Assembly: GCA_023614405.1 (NCBI GenBank)
Contig: CM042694.1
Location: forward strand, 478,613,392-478,677,391
DNA length: 64,000 nt
From: Avena insularis
Lineage: Eukaryota > Streptophyta > Magnoliopsida > Poales > Poaceae
Direction of reading: 5' to 3'
Under the pieces are notes generated by a model, which saw only the letters and a list, made by a program, of their open reading frames with translations, searched no databases and was not told the origin of the DNA. Positions within the stretch are counted from its first letter, which is position 1; each line of letters opens with the position of its first letter. This document shows positions 31,901-44,100 of this stretch, piece after piece. The position numbers and the translations under genes were made by a program.

Positions 31901-34154
31901 TTCTTTCTTTGCTTCTTATGCCTAACTTAAAGGCGTTAAAGAAAAGTACCTCTAATGAGAGAGAAGTAATGATTGGGAAAGTTGCTGTCCTGAAACAGAT
32001 TTTTGTGCTTCACCGTAAAAATTCCTGAGAGAGCTCTGTATGTCGGATTGAGCTGTAATTTTTTGTGCTTCTGTCCCAGGTTGTTATCGAACTTTCGTTA
32101 GTTCAACACTTTTTGATTTGAGTAACATAAGGTCTTCGAAAAAATTCGTCTTTACCTGCTGGTCTGTTTTGACAGATTTCTGCCATTTTCTGCATTTGCT
32201 TCTTTGTTAGTTCCTTCTTGAGTTCCTTTGGGGAATTGAGATTTTTGAGGGAAGTGCTACAGTATCTAGTGTTCTAATGGAAGTTTATTTGGTGTTAGAA
32301 CTGAACCTTGAGATTTATTTATCTTAAGTGCACTAATGTTGCTAATGAGATTGTGTGAAGTTTTGTATGAAGGAAAAATTTCAGGTGTATGGAAGGAATG
32401 AGTAATGAGATGAAGGATGGACTAAAGCTCAAGATTGGGAATGCCATGCGTATCACCCCAAGAAATATCCAAGAATTACAAGCGTCAAAGCTTGGGGATG
32501 CCCAAGGCATCCCCTTTTTCATCACTAAAAATTCCAGGTTTCTTCCAAACGCTTCATTTTTATTGTTTCATGCACAGTTGTGTTTTTCTTGGAGCGTCTT
32601 ATTTTTCTTTTTTGTTTTGGTTTTTAGTTTGCTTGGTTTGCTTAGTTTTCTGAATAAGTTGGTTGGACCCCCTCTTTCACACTTTGGTTTGCAATTAGTT
32701 TGGTTTGGTTTGGAAAAGAGTAGGAAAGTTCATACTTATGTGGTAAAAAGAGCTCGTTTTTGACTGTGGCCTATGCTTTGTCATGCCATGTTTGATATTG
32801 TTTTGGCTTTATACTTAGTATTCTTTGTTGTAGCATGACTTGTTATAAACAATTGAGATTGCTTAGTGTCCCTTGGATGAATCATGCGTCGTTTTAGCAT
32901 ATTAAAGCATAGTATAGTGGTATTCTCCTTTGATGCTTTATTTGGGTTGACTTGGAACATGCTCACACCATGTTATGACTATCACAAGTCACCATAAGAC
33001 TTTATGATCCTTTAGTTTTCAACTTGTAGTATCACTTTATGCTTTGATCAATGATGTTTTGTCGCTCTGCATGATTATGGCCATTATTGCTCTCTTAGTT
33101 TGTCGCTCCTAGTCTTTTGCTAGCCTCCACAACCAAGTATGAGTTCCACTCATGCATCCAACTCCCTAAACCAAGTTATTCCAAAGAGTCCACCATACCT
33201 AACTACTAGCTTATGCTATTCCAAGTATATTCATGCTTTTGTTTACCTTCCACTTGTTATGAGAAAATTAGTGATTAAAGCTCTCACGAACTTGAAGGCA
33301 CACTTTACTTTACTTGCCCTTAATAAACTTGAACCATTGTGTCGTCTATGTTGTATATGCTTGCACTTATTTGTTGGGAATTAGCAGAACCATGCTTTCA
33401 TGGGGAACGCTTTCAACATTGCACTTGGTACTTGTACCCAGTTGATATCATGCTCTTTTGTATATGGATGTCGTCGGTGTGAAATGAAAGGGGAGCTTGT
33501 AAGTCCATGGAGTTATGTATATGTGTTAGAGAAACGCCTGGGCCGCTGGTCTAATCCATGCTGACATGGTGGAAACCTGCAGCATAACCATAATGAGCTG
33601 TCTATGAAGCATTCTTCTTATAAAAAAAGAGTCCTATATTGATAAAAAAGAGAAAAGAAAAAAAAGATACTATGAAAAGAGGAAAGAGAGAAAAAAACAC
33701 CATATTCCCATGGTAAATAAGAAGAATGATGAGATGCTTGTTGTCTGCTTGCCTTGTCATTTTGATATGGGGATTCTTCGGTATCATCGGGCAAGGGGTA
33801 CCCCGTTGGCGGTTCTCAATGATACACATGTACTTACAATGACAAGAAATTACCGGTGACTAAACTTGAGTAGCATGAGGGGCGGCCCTCGTATACAAGG
33901 GACATGAGATTTCTGACTTATACTTCGTGAAGCATGTACATCATAGTTTGTTCACTTTAACCTTAATCACTTCAAGATGCTTATGATAGGGGCAATGAGA
34001 GCTGAAAGCTATTAAGTACCACAATTTTTGGAAGCTCTTTATGAGACTTGAATCCCTACTTCCTTTTACAAAAGGAATTTCTTCCACCATTATATTGAGT
34101 CTCCACCTTCTATCTTACTACTCGAGGACGAGAAGGAGTTAAGCTTGGGGATGT
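31901..34154 (+). other. 3' non-coding region of G
   Basis: About 2.25 kb without a credible gene. Large parts match F (48710-51310, reversed) and, from about 33240 onward, A (1-1286). It holds a perfect hairpin at 32494-32514. The polypurine tract gttaagcttggggatgt (34138-34154) ends it. Confidence 0.7.
32494..32514 (+). promoter_or_regulatory. Perfect 9-bp hairpin in the G 3' region
   Basis: Arms ggggatgcc and ggcatcccc with a three-base loop, followed by a T-rich run. F has the same arms with a different loop at 50598-50618. Function unknown; RNA packaging, processing or termination are possible. Confidence 0.6.
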
Positions 34155-35784
34155 TGATACATTGCAAATGTATCTATAATTTTTGATGTTCCATGCTTGG
34201 TTTTATCCACTTTCTTGTGTTTTGTTCCAACTTTGGAGTACTTTTCATATGATTTCTTGGACTAACCTATTAACAAGAGCCACAGTGCCAGCTGCCTGTT
34301 TTCTGCTGTTTTTGGTTCCAAGAAAGTCAGAAAATGAATATTCTCGAAATTGGACGGGACAAAAGCCAAAGTGCCTATTTTTCCGGAAGGGATCAAGTGC
34401 CAGAATACGAGACGGAGAGGGACCAGGGGGCCACCACACCACCTGGCCATGCGGCCCAGCCTGGCCCGCGCCAGGGGGTGGTGAGGCCAGCCCTGGCACC
34501 CCCTCGGCCTCTCCTTCCGCCTATAAGTTGCCCTCGGGACGAAAACCCTAAATACCCGATCAAAAATCCACGAAAGAGTCTGCAGCCACCGTCATATCCA
34601 TCCCTACATCGGGAGGGATCTGAAGCTCTTCCCGGCACCCTGCCGGAGAGGGGAATTCACCCTGGAGGCCTTCTTCATCACCATGCAAGCCTCCGGTGTG
34701 ATGTGTGAGTAGTTCATTCTTGGACTACGGATCCATGTAGTAGCTATATGGTTGGTTTCTCCTCCTTTGTGCTTTCATGTTTAGATCTTGTGAGCTCCGT
34801 TCATGATCATGATCATCTATTTGTAATTCATACATGTTGTGTTTGCGGGGACCGATGGATAATGAGATGCTATTTCAGATTGATTATTGATTCTATCATG
34901 TCTTTGTTATTTGAGATCTTGCATGCTTTCTGTTGTTAGTAGCTATCTTGGCCAAGTAGATGCTAGCAACTCCAAGAGTTAGTATTTATGCTCGATAGTG
35001 GGTTCATGCCTCTGGTAATCTGGGGAAGTGACAGAAATCTCTAAGGTACTAGATGTGCTGTTGCTACTAGGGAGAAAACAACAATCCTTTGTTCATAGAA
35101 AAATTGTATTGTTTACTTTACACGCAGTTCAGAAGCAATAATCTGTTGCTTGCAACTTAATACTGGAGGGGGTTCGGATGATAACCTGAAGGTGGATTAT
35201 TAGTTATAGATGCAGTTGGATGGCGGTCTATGTATTATGTTGTAATGCCCAATCAAGTCTCAAAGGAGTCACGATGATTAGTATATGCATGTATTGCTTT
35301 CTCGGTGTTTGTCAATTGCCCTGCTGTAATTTGTTCACCCAGCATGTTATCTATCTAAGGAGAGCCACCTCTAGTGAACTATGGATCCCGGTCCTTGTCT
35401 TTTATATTAAATCTACAATCTTTTACTGCTTTGTGTTTACTTTATGCAAACTTTTACTTCTTTCCATTCGATACGTTTAATCCTTTGTTTTCCGCAAAAC
35501 ACGGTGAGATTGACAACCTCATCGCAAGTTGGGGACAAAGTTCTGTGGTTGTGTTGTGCAGGTCTCGACGTTGCTACTAGCACCGGTAGTGCGCCCTACC
35601 AAAGCTCAGCTAGTAACACCTTTGGGGTGTTTCCTTGCTCCTACTGGTTCGATTAAACCTTGGTTTCATAACTAAGGGAAACTTGCTGTTGTGCTCATCA
35701 TACCTTCCTCTTGGGGTTCCCAACGAGCTCTACATCAACCAAGAGCCATCAACATTTTTCTGGGCGTCGTGCATTGAGCCATCA
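34155..35784 (+). repeat. 3' LTR of G
   Basis: 1630 bp, near-identical along its length to 28148-29773, directly after the polypurine tract. It carries the same extra 33 bp at its end (35752-35784). Confidence 0.92.
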
Positions 35785-36060
35785 GTAAGCAAACCCATAC
35801 GCGGGAGAGTGTGCATGAGTTCAGTAAGCTCATATATAGCTAAAATATGGATACACATGTGTATATATGAAGACATATATGGGGAGTCTTGCTTAATGTA
35901 TTTACTGATAGACTGATCTTGCAAGAATAGTTAGGGTATCTAGGTGTTAGCGAGGAAGGGTTTTGGTGATTATGGGAGACCGTAGCAGGGAGAGATAGGA
36001 AGGGGGAGGGGGAGCATGAGGGGAGGGGAGGGGAGAGGGGGAGGGGGAGTTGGGGAGAGG
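35785..36060. repeat. Continuation of the tandem array beyond G
   Basis: After one copy of the TSD the sequence continues the unit cut at 28147 (…cgggagagtgtgcatg…tagctaaaatatgga…). It then degrades into the purine-rich tract. Confidence 0.7.
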
Positions 36061-36110
36061 TGGGAGAGGGAGGGGAAGGGAAAGGGAGGGGAGAGAGAGA
36101 AAGAGAGGAA
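35991..36110 (+). repeat. Purine-rich low-complexity tract
   Basis: About 120 bp of almost pure G/A (gggagg and gagaga runs). Shorter versions occur at the same place in the array units (about 26495-26530 and 27285-27310), so it is an expansion within the repeat unit. Confidence 0.8.
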
Positions 36111-36149
36111 CATCTTCTAATAGAATACAAGTGTTAGTCTAACTTAACA

Positions 36150-38777
36150 CTTTGGTTAATAGGGTGAGGACCACACCTAAATATGAGAAGACTTTGAGGC
36201 ATTTTGATGCACCATCATAAAATTCATTCAAAATACTACAGGATGAGGATGGTTTGAGATTGACTGAACATAATCAGAAGGAAATAGCTTTTTGGAAATG
36301 CTATAAAAGTAGGATGGGAGTTTAACACCATGCTATCTGAGGTGGAATCTCTAGAGAGTTTATCTAATCCTTTCACATTGGAGGAAATAGATGGTATTAT
36401 CAAGGATTTAAAAGTTAATAAAGCACCTGTCCCTGATGGTTTTAATGGATACTTTGTAAAAAATGTTGGCACATCATTAAGAAAGATTTTATCAGGATGG
36501 CTATGGACTTTCATAATGGAATTACCTCTCTGGAAAGCATAAATGGATCATTCATAACTCTGGTTCCAAAGAAACAGACACTAGAATCTGTAAATGATTT
36601 TAGACCCATCTCCTTGACTAACACCTGTCTCAAGTTCATTACAAAGATTTATGAAATTAGATTGCAGTCAGAGATTACTAGATGCATTCATGATAATCAC
36701 TATGGGTTTATTAAGGCAAGAACAATTCAGGATTGCCTGGCATGGTCTTTTGAGTATTTACATCAATGTAAGCAATCTAGAAAGAAATTTGTGGTCATTA
36801 AAATTGACTTTGAAAAGGCTTTTGACACTATTGAGCATAGTGACATCTTGCAAATTCTGAGGTACAAGGGATTTCCATCAAATTTTATTCGAGTGGTTGA
36901 AGAGATCCTTTCCTCTGGCTCTTCCTCTGTGTTATTAAATGGTGTGCCAGGTAACAAGTTTGCTTGTAGAAGAGGGGTTAGAGAAGAGGATCCACTATCA
37001 CCTCTCTTATATGTGTTAGGTGGAGATTTATTATAGACCATTGTCAATTTGGCTTTGAACCAAGGGAGACTACAACTACCAATACTCAGAGAAGGTTCTT
37101 TCCTTATTGTTCAGTATGCAAATGACACTATCATTATACTACCTACTGAGGATGAGCAATTACTTGTTTTGAAAGATCTATTGGATCAATATGCTGGTTT
37201 TACTGGGTTAAAAGTAAATTACAATTAATCTTCTCTCATCCCAATTAACCTTTCTGAGGAAGAGACATCCCATCTGGCATCAGTGTTTGACTGTCAAGTT
37301 AGTTCTATGCCCTTCACATATTTAGGATTGCCAATGGGTACCACTAAACCTCAGATTAAAGATTTTTCACCCCTAATTGATAGGCTTGAAAGGAGAATAT
37401 CTGCAATTGCTTATTTTCTTTCATATGGTGATAGACTAGTTCTAGTCAACTCTATCCTTTCTTCCTTACCAACTTACTATATGTGCACTCTTTCAATTCC
37501 TTTGGGAGTGCTGGAGATCATTGATAAGGGCAGAAGGAGGTGTCTTTGGAGGAAATACAAGCAGGATGAGAGAACAAACTCTCTAACTTCCTGGGAGATG
37601 ATCTGCAAGCCAAAGAAAAAAGGAGGACTTGGTGTACTAGATCTTCAAAAGCAAAATATAGCTCTGTTGTTAAAACACCTTGATAAATTTTATAACAATG
37701 CAAATTTGCCATGGGTCAAACTAGTCAGAGATACATACTATCATGAATCTGTGCCACATGTTGTGACCAGGTGTGGTTCTTTCTGGTGGAAGAGTATTAT
37801 CAATCTTGCTAATGAGTGGAGGGTTATATCAAAATGTCAAGTTGGTTCTGGGTTTTCAATTCTATTCTAGAATGATCACTAGGCTGATGTTATGTTGTCT
37901 GAAAAATTCCCCAGGCTCTTCTCCTTTGCCAGAGATAAGTTGGCCTATGTTCATGATATCTACTCTCTAAACAATCTCCATGAGGCATTCATGTTTCCCC
38001 TATGTGCTGAGGCTTTTTTGGAATATGAGCAGCTTCAGATACTAGCCCGTGACACCAACTTGTCAATAAATGATGACAAATGGATCTGTCAGTTCAGCAA
38101 TAACATATTCACGGCTAAGGTCCATTGTGAAAGAAATTTCAGAGAGGAGAATAATGACATGGTTTCGGCTCAGATTTGGAAGAGCAAGTGCATGTCAAAG
38201 CATAGGTTTTTTGCTTGGTTACTCCTACATGATAGATTGAACACAAAGGACATGCTGGTCAGAAGGCATTGGAAAGTTATAGATGATAATGATTGTGTTA
38301 TGTGTTGTGGACAGATAAGAGAGGACTGGAAACATATTTTCTTTCAATGTCTGTTTAGTGCCCGTGTGTGGAACTATTTACAGGTAGACTGGAGGGACAC
38401 TAGTTTCCCTGAGGCATTTAAGATGTCTAAGCAAAATTTTAATGGCCCATGTTTTACAGAGGTAATCATCTTAGCATGTTGGAACATCTCGAAACAAACA
38501 AATGCGATGGTCTTTAGCCATGAGAGTCCCTCTTTCAGAGGCTGGAGATCTGGGTTCTTTTGTGATTTGACCTTGCTTAAGCACAGGTTGAAGGGCACTG
38601 CTAAGGTCTTGTTGTCATCATGGCTTGACAACTTACCCTAAGGCACTGTAAATAGTCCTTTTTGTTTCCCTTTTTTGCTATCTCTTGTCTGTAAATATTC
38701 TTTAAACTTGTGTTCATGTCTTTCACTTCAATATAGGGCTATGGGGGGCTCCCCTATAGTAGAAAAGTTCAAAAAAA
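36150..38777 (+). mobile_element. 5'-truncated L1-like LINE
   Basis: A non-LTR retrotransposon that begins inside the reverse transcriptase region and ends in a short A-run (…agttcaaaaaaa). No endonuclease domain is present, which fits the usual 5' truncation. The exact 5' end is uncertain and I could not identify a target duplication. Confidence 0.8.
36236..38641 (+). pseudogene. LINE reverse transcriptase with C-terminal zinc-binding domain
   Basis: Blocks in changing frames: 36330-36542 (…FTLEEIDGIIKDLKVNKAP…DGFNG), 36497-37036 (…NDFRPISLTNTCLKFITKI…, …FVVIKIDFEKAFDTIEHSD…, …GVREEDPLSPLLYVL), 37283-37870 (…FTYLGLPMGTTK…, …GDRLVLVNSILSSLPTYYM…, …KKKGGLGVLDL) and 37892-38641. The last contains the RT zinc-binding domain (…SKHRFFAWLLLHDRLNTKD…CVMCCGQ…DWKHIFFQC). 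The catalytic box at 37115-37126 reads Y-A-N-D rather than Y-A-D-D. Stops lie at 37034-37036, 37226-37228 and 37868-37870. Confidence 0.85.
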
Positions 38778-39590
38778 GTTATTTATGAGGTAATGCTCAA
38801 GCATTTTCAATTTATATTGAACTTAGAAAACTTAAAACTAGTCCTTCACGAGAGGCAACCCATAATTTTAAATTAAAAATATTCATTATCATGAACTACT
38901 TTGTGTTCTAGTACATGGTGTTTAGACCCGGTATTGAAGGATTGAGGGAAAACCTCTTAGAAGATATTATGCACGGTTTTATCAAAGGTTCAAACCAGCC
39001 ATTGCCCCACATCCCTCTCCCTTTCTTTCTATCCTCAAACCTATCGTCCTAGAACTTTTGATTCTTCATAAATTTCTTTCGCTTAATTGGAGAATCTTCA
39101 TCTCGCTGAGCTTCTCTCTGATACCTAGTTTATTTCATTCAATCGGTGGGTATTTCTCTCACATTATTTATAGATGAATTCACTCTTTTTAATACTCATG
39201 TTAATTTTAGATATGATTCAAAGTCCCTACATTGAATTATTTTTTGTGATGGTGTAACAATTTTCCCACGAAAATTCTAGAAAATTCATCGGCTTTTTCA
39301 GAGATGGTGAGTAGATTTTCAAGGCCAAGGGGATGTCAGTGTGAGTGGTTCATTAGGCTACACCCGCAAGTCCATGCACCCAAGAAAAGTGGTTCCTCTC
39401 CATTATAAGGCCAATGAGGTGTATGTGAAGCTAAGCAAGTGCATGATCGCCCCCACAAGGTGGAGCTCCAAGCAATTACTCGTGGCTAATGGGTTGACTG
39501 CTTATTTTGACTAGATTGCCAACAATGCGGGCAAGGGTGCGTGCACCTAGATACGCACTAACAAGGGGTTAACTCGTCAATGCCCGTCGT
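38778..39590 (+). pseudogene. Remnant of an Athila-type element after pol
   Basis: 'gagaggcaacccat' near 38855 corresponds to the post-integrase region of B (19130-19147). From an ATG at 39304 a broken frame gives MVSRFSRPRGC, then in another frame …KVVPLHYKANEVYVKLSKCM…SSKQLLVANGLTAYFD, as expected for the third ORF region of an Athila element. I cannot name it. It ends where the LTR of E begins. Confidence 0.4.
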
Positions 39591-40036
39591 TGATGTACTT
39601 AGGTTATAGGAAGTGGGGAGCGCTGGAGGCATCGATCGGATAGCAAACAGTCACATCAGGGACACACGGTTTACCCAGGTTCAGGCCCTCGGAAGGGTCC
39701 TACTCCTGCTTGTCTACTCTTTGATTATCGAGGAGTCGAAAGTTACAAGGGGTGTGCAGATGCAATCTGGTGGTGGGTAAACTAAGGTTGTGGATGTTCT
39801 CCTTGCTGATCCCACCTGTCCTTTATATAGGGAGGCCAGGTCTCGGGATAACAGGCCGAGTCGGTTATAGATTAGAGTTTTTTCTTTAAATTTTTATCTA
39901 TTCCTTATCGTGTTCTTCAAGGAGTTGCTTGGGCCTGGGTCACCCGAATCCTTTCTGGTCTTCAATTATCCCGCGACTCCTCCTGGGCCAAACCGTATAG
40001 GCTAATCCAGGGTACCCGTAGAACATACCCATGTCA
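39591..40036 (-). repeat. 3' LTR of E
   Basis: About 446 bp from TGATGTACTT to ATGTCA on the plus strand, with 'acggtttacccaggttcagg' in the middle, a motif also seen in the C LTR. The left flank gtcgt (39586-39590) would be the TSD. Ends rest on the TG...CA rule and on context, because the other LTR is outside the window. Confidence 0.55.
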
Positions 40037-41167
40037 GTAGCCATCAAGTGTTCGTTCAAATCATAGATTTGGATGGAGACTTATTATGTCCTTCGAGTGA
40101 CCATCCGAACATTTTATCGGATGCCTGCTTATGTCATAGGGATAGTTGATATGCGCACCTGATTCATCCGATGGATCGGGATCAGTTAACTCCCTTAGGG
40201 AAAAACAACGCTATCTACTCAAACTCGAGTCCCGGGACTCTAATTCGGAAAGTTGCTGGCGTAATTCGACTCATGTCGTGGAGGCCTTACAGAGTCGAAT
40301 TCCAGTGCTTTAATTTGTTCACTCAACGCATCCGTCAAGGCTTTTTCATCGCGCATGTAGGCACGGTATACTTCTGGTAGAGTGCGACGGGTGCGTTGTC
40401 AGGCCATTGGATTGTATCTGCAGATCTTACCTTCACGTTGTAAATGTGGGATCCGAAGTTTTATCACCGTGGAGGTGTTTCGGGTGGCCCAGGAGATGTT
40501 GTCTCATTACAAGGTACTTTTGTATTTGGTTAGAGGCAATGTCGCCAAATGCTTCGAATGCTTATAGTGCGGATGAATATATATATTTCCTTTTTATAGG
40601 GTCCGCGACCAGCTCCCTATGGGAGTAGCCCCCGAGCTTGTAGTCGAATCATTGATTCGAAGAGAGGGTTGAGGCGTAATTGCCTTGAATCTATGTGTAG
40701 ATGGCTTGTTCACTGGACCCGGAAAATCCTCGGGTGCGCGACTAGCGCTCCTGTTAGTAGTAGCCCCCGAGTATTTGGTCGATTCATGGACTCAAGCAAA
40801 AATTGAGTTAGTCAAACAAAAAAATACCGCTGCACACTTTTTCCTAAGCTGCTGCTAGTGCAAGTGCAAATGACATCATTGCTGACAACTCGATGAGCTC
40901 AGCCGCAGGCGTGAGCGGTGTTCATGGGACGTGACGGTCGTGGGCCCTAATGTCTGACCAGGATTTGACCAGTCACGCGTAATTTGGGGCTTTAACCGCG
41001 CCTCCTCGATTTTCGCGCTAAGTAGAGATCGTGCAGTGACAGTTCAGTGCTTGTGCCGCCACGCGTATTCTCCGATGTGTGCCACGCGTTAGAGTAGAGA
41101 AATGCGGGCCGTCAGATGATTTTTCACCTTTGCTTAAGTAGCAGATTGGGGTAGTAATTTTCACGCT
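40037..41167. other. 3' region of E between LTR and antisense gene
   Basis: Contains repeated 'agcccccgag' motifs (about 40626, 40762) typical of the purine-rich end of such elements when read on the minus strand. I see no credible coding frame. It probably includes the promoter of the antisense gene. Confidence 0.45.
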
Positions 41168-44100
41168 TTGCCTCATCGTCCTCCTCGCGCTGCTGCCATT
41201 GTTGCTCTCCCCTGCTCTGCTGCTCCACACCACTCACTACGCTGGACGTTCTTAGAGCATTTCCTAGTTAATTTCTCAGGTTGCTTCGTCGAAGGAGAAC
41301 AGGGAAAAAGACGGGCGCCGCTCCCGCGGGATCTGGCGCCACCACCACTCATGCAAAGAAGAAATCTACCGCCGCCACTGGGTCTGGTACTGTTGTCGCG
41401 GCCACGAAGAAGAAGGGCGTCGGGACCCGCGTGACCAACGTGTCTTGGCGGCGGTCGATGATCAAGCCTCGCGAACTGCATCCCTTGCGAAAGGCTGGCC
41501 TTATTCTGGCCATGGAAGGTGACTGTCAAATTCTAGGCCTGGAGGTAATTTTTGATCCTCCCACCAATTTTCACCTCATGTTTGTAGCTTTCCTTCTTTG
41601 AGGTCTCTCTCTTCCCCTCCACGACTTTTTTCGTGGATTACTTTGTTTCTATGGGATTCAGCTCCATCAACTGTCTCCCAATTCCATTCTGCACATCGTG
41701 TGCTTTATCACTATTGCTCGGAATCAAGCTGCACTTCGGTCTCTTCAAGAAGTTGTTTAGTTCGACGAGACAGTCGAGGCCAGGATCCATAGTATATGAT
41801 CTTGGCGGGTGTGGAATAGCTGTAGATTCCCATGTCTAGTACTTCAGTCTCGGCATGGTCGACTTTGCCCAAGGGTGGAGGGACAAGTGGTTTTATATTT
41901 GGGACCAGAAGGCAACCTTGCTCCCTTTGACCCGAAGGCAGAACTGAAGAAAAAGAGGTGTTGGAAGAATGTCTTGATGCGAAGCGAGTCGAAGGATGTA
42001 TAGGTATTGTACAAGCGGGTGTTGGACCTTCAACTCATTCGAGGCAAGGACGTCACTAGTGTGGACCTCATCCAAACGTGGTTGAAGCGTCGAGTGCAGC
42101 CGCTGCAAACAAGGTCCCACCCGATGTATCTCTGGTCAAATGTGATGGTTCCGACTCGCGTCTGCACGGAGGACATGTCTTCGTTGGAGCTCGAGAAAAA
42201 GATTAGGTTGTTGACCAAGATCACTTTGAAGGAAGTTCTCCCCGCGGAATCAAGCACCCTTCCTTTCCATGCTACCTTTGCGCCTCCATAGGTAATCTTT
42301 CATTCAATGTTTCCTTCTATCCGTAGGATAATCCGAGTGATGAGTTGATAGTGTTTGTCCCTGATATTGTAGGAGTGGAAGGTTGTAGGCTCAGTACCTC
42401 CTCAACCAGAAGGCATAATCCCTCTTGAAGCCGCAGAGGTGGACCAGTCAGATTCGGCGGTGCCTATCATCGAGACGTAGGGAGCCCCCGAGTCCAGCGA
42501 GTCTGAGTCGCGAAAACGGGAGCAGAGTGAGGAGTCTGATGCCTCCACGCCTCAGACACCAAAGGACCTTGCTCATAAAGAAGGCGCCGCAGATCCGATT
42601 CCTGCAGTGCCTATCCGCAGCATGTGTCCTTCTCTACTGAAGAAGCAGAAGCAGGATGAACCCTTTGATCTTGACCATTTTGACGGGTGAGACTCTACTC
42701 TCTTTATTTCTGGCAATGTTCCTTCGGTTTTCTCTTCCCATTGCTCTCCTTGCGCTTACTTTATTTTTCTTTGTACTGAAGTGTCACGGTGTCATGTTCG
42801 TTTGACACTGTCCACAAGCTGGAAGACGAGGGAGTCGTGGACTCCAGGGGAAAGGCTGCGGACCCACCCGCACCTTCCCCAAAGACAGTGGCCAACTCCG
42901 GTGCGAGCTCCTCGAGTTCCTCCCAGTCGGGGGAACATAGGGTTCTCACCTAGATGACCACGAAAGAACCTTCGAAGTCTTCGGGAGGCCACGTAAGTGT
43001 TTGCTTAGTCCTTGTAGGAAGCCTCCGAGTACTTTTGCTTCTCCTTTGACTCAAATTTTGTTGCAACCCTTTCTACAAAATATGATTCGCCTTGGCAATG
43101 ACTATGTGAGGCTAGATGCTGACCACCAACAGCTACAGAGTAATGTCTTCTCTTTTTCAAGTGGTTGTTGTAGGAGTTGTGGCCAATATTCTTACTAACG
43201 TGCCGTTTTGTTGCTAGAGGAGAACAATGATAATTTTCGTTGGCTCAACTCCCTCGAGAATAGTCTCAGCGTGGCTAAGACAAAGAGGGAAGATGCGGTC
43301 GATGCCCTCGAGCAATACAAGGAGGAGTTGCAACAGCGCGAGGAGGAACAGGCTACTGCTGTAGCTGAAAGGGAGCGCGGGTTCGCGGAACAACTCCTAG
43401 GCGTTGCCCAAGCTCTTTATGGTTTATGCTTGATTCGAATTTGATTTAGAATTCGTCAATTTTTTATCTTCTTCTTGTACTTGATTTTGAACTGCGATGG
43501 TATCGCAGATGCAGCTGGCGTCAACTTTGATTGTCAGGTGCTGACCCTGAGGACCTCCTGGCCAACGCAGTGGCTATAGTCAAAGACCGCAACACTTTCG
43601 TAACAGACACACTTCAAAATCCAAGGTCATGTTTCATAGTCTCTAGGAGGAGATGATTCCGAAGGCCGTGGCTATTGAGGACCTTGACGACCTTGCTGAC
43701 GCTTTCACCGGGGTCGTACCTGCGGAGTACAAGCAGGCGCAGAAAGGAGCAGGAGCATCTCTCGATCTAGCAATGGCGCAGGCTTGTGGCGCTAATCTCA
43801 ATGTGAGCAAGATCATGTCGAGGATGCTGGTGACCGCGGACGGTGAAGAGGCAGCATTCGCTCCTTTTTCTGCTCGTTGTCAAAAGTATGGGCATTGGCT
43901 CTTAGAGACGCTCGTGAGGTATTCTGCGGAGCAAAAGTGACTGAGCACGGCGAACACCATGGCATCAGGGGCTGCAGCTACAAAGGCCACGATGTTGGAG
44001 GTTGCCACGGAGTCCACGAAGCCCACGGGTGCTGACGCATAGGCCTAACTTCCTTCTGCTTGTTGTATAGTTGTGCTAGGAACTTCAATTATCATGGGAT

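Larger units (their letters stand above)
28148..35784 (+). mobile_element. Element G: non-autonomous Athila-type gypsy element with gag-protease only
   Basis: 7637 bp with two LTRs of almost equal length (1626 and 1630 bp), a primer site, a gag-protease frame broken by one stop, a long 3' non-coding region and a polypurine tract. There is no RT, RNase H or integrase, so mobility would need a partner. The overall design resembles abundant Triticeae families such as Sabrina, but I cannot confirm the name from sequence alone. It is inserted in the tandem array. Confidence 0.9.
28143..35789. repeat. Target site duplications of element G
   Basis: gtaag occurs at 28143-28147 and at 35785-35789, a perfect match directly outside the TG...CA ends. 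Confidence 0.95.

Noticed and set aside
32389..32763. 124-codon frame in the G 3' region
   Set aside because: The F counterpart is not open over the same span; the conserved part is the hairpin rather than a peptide.
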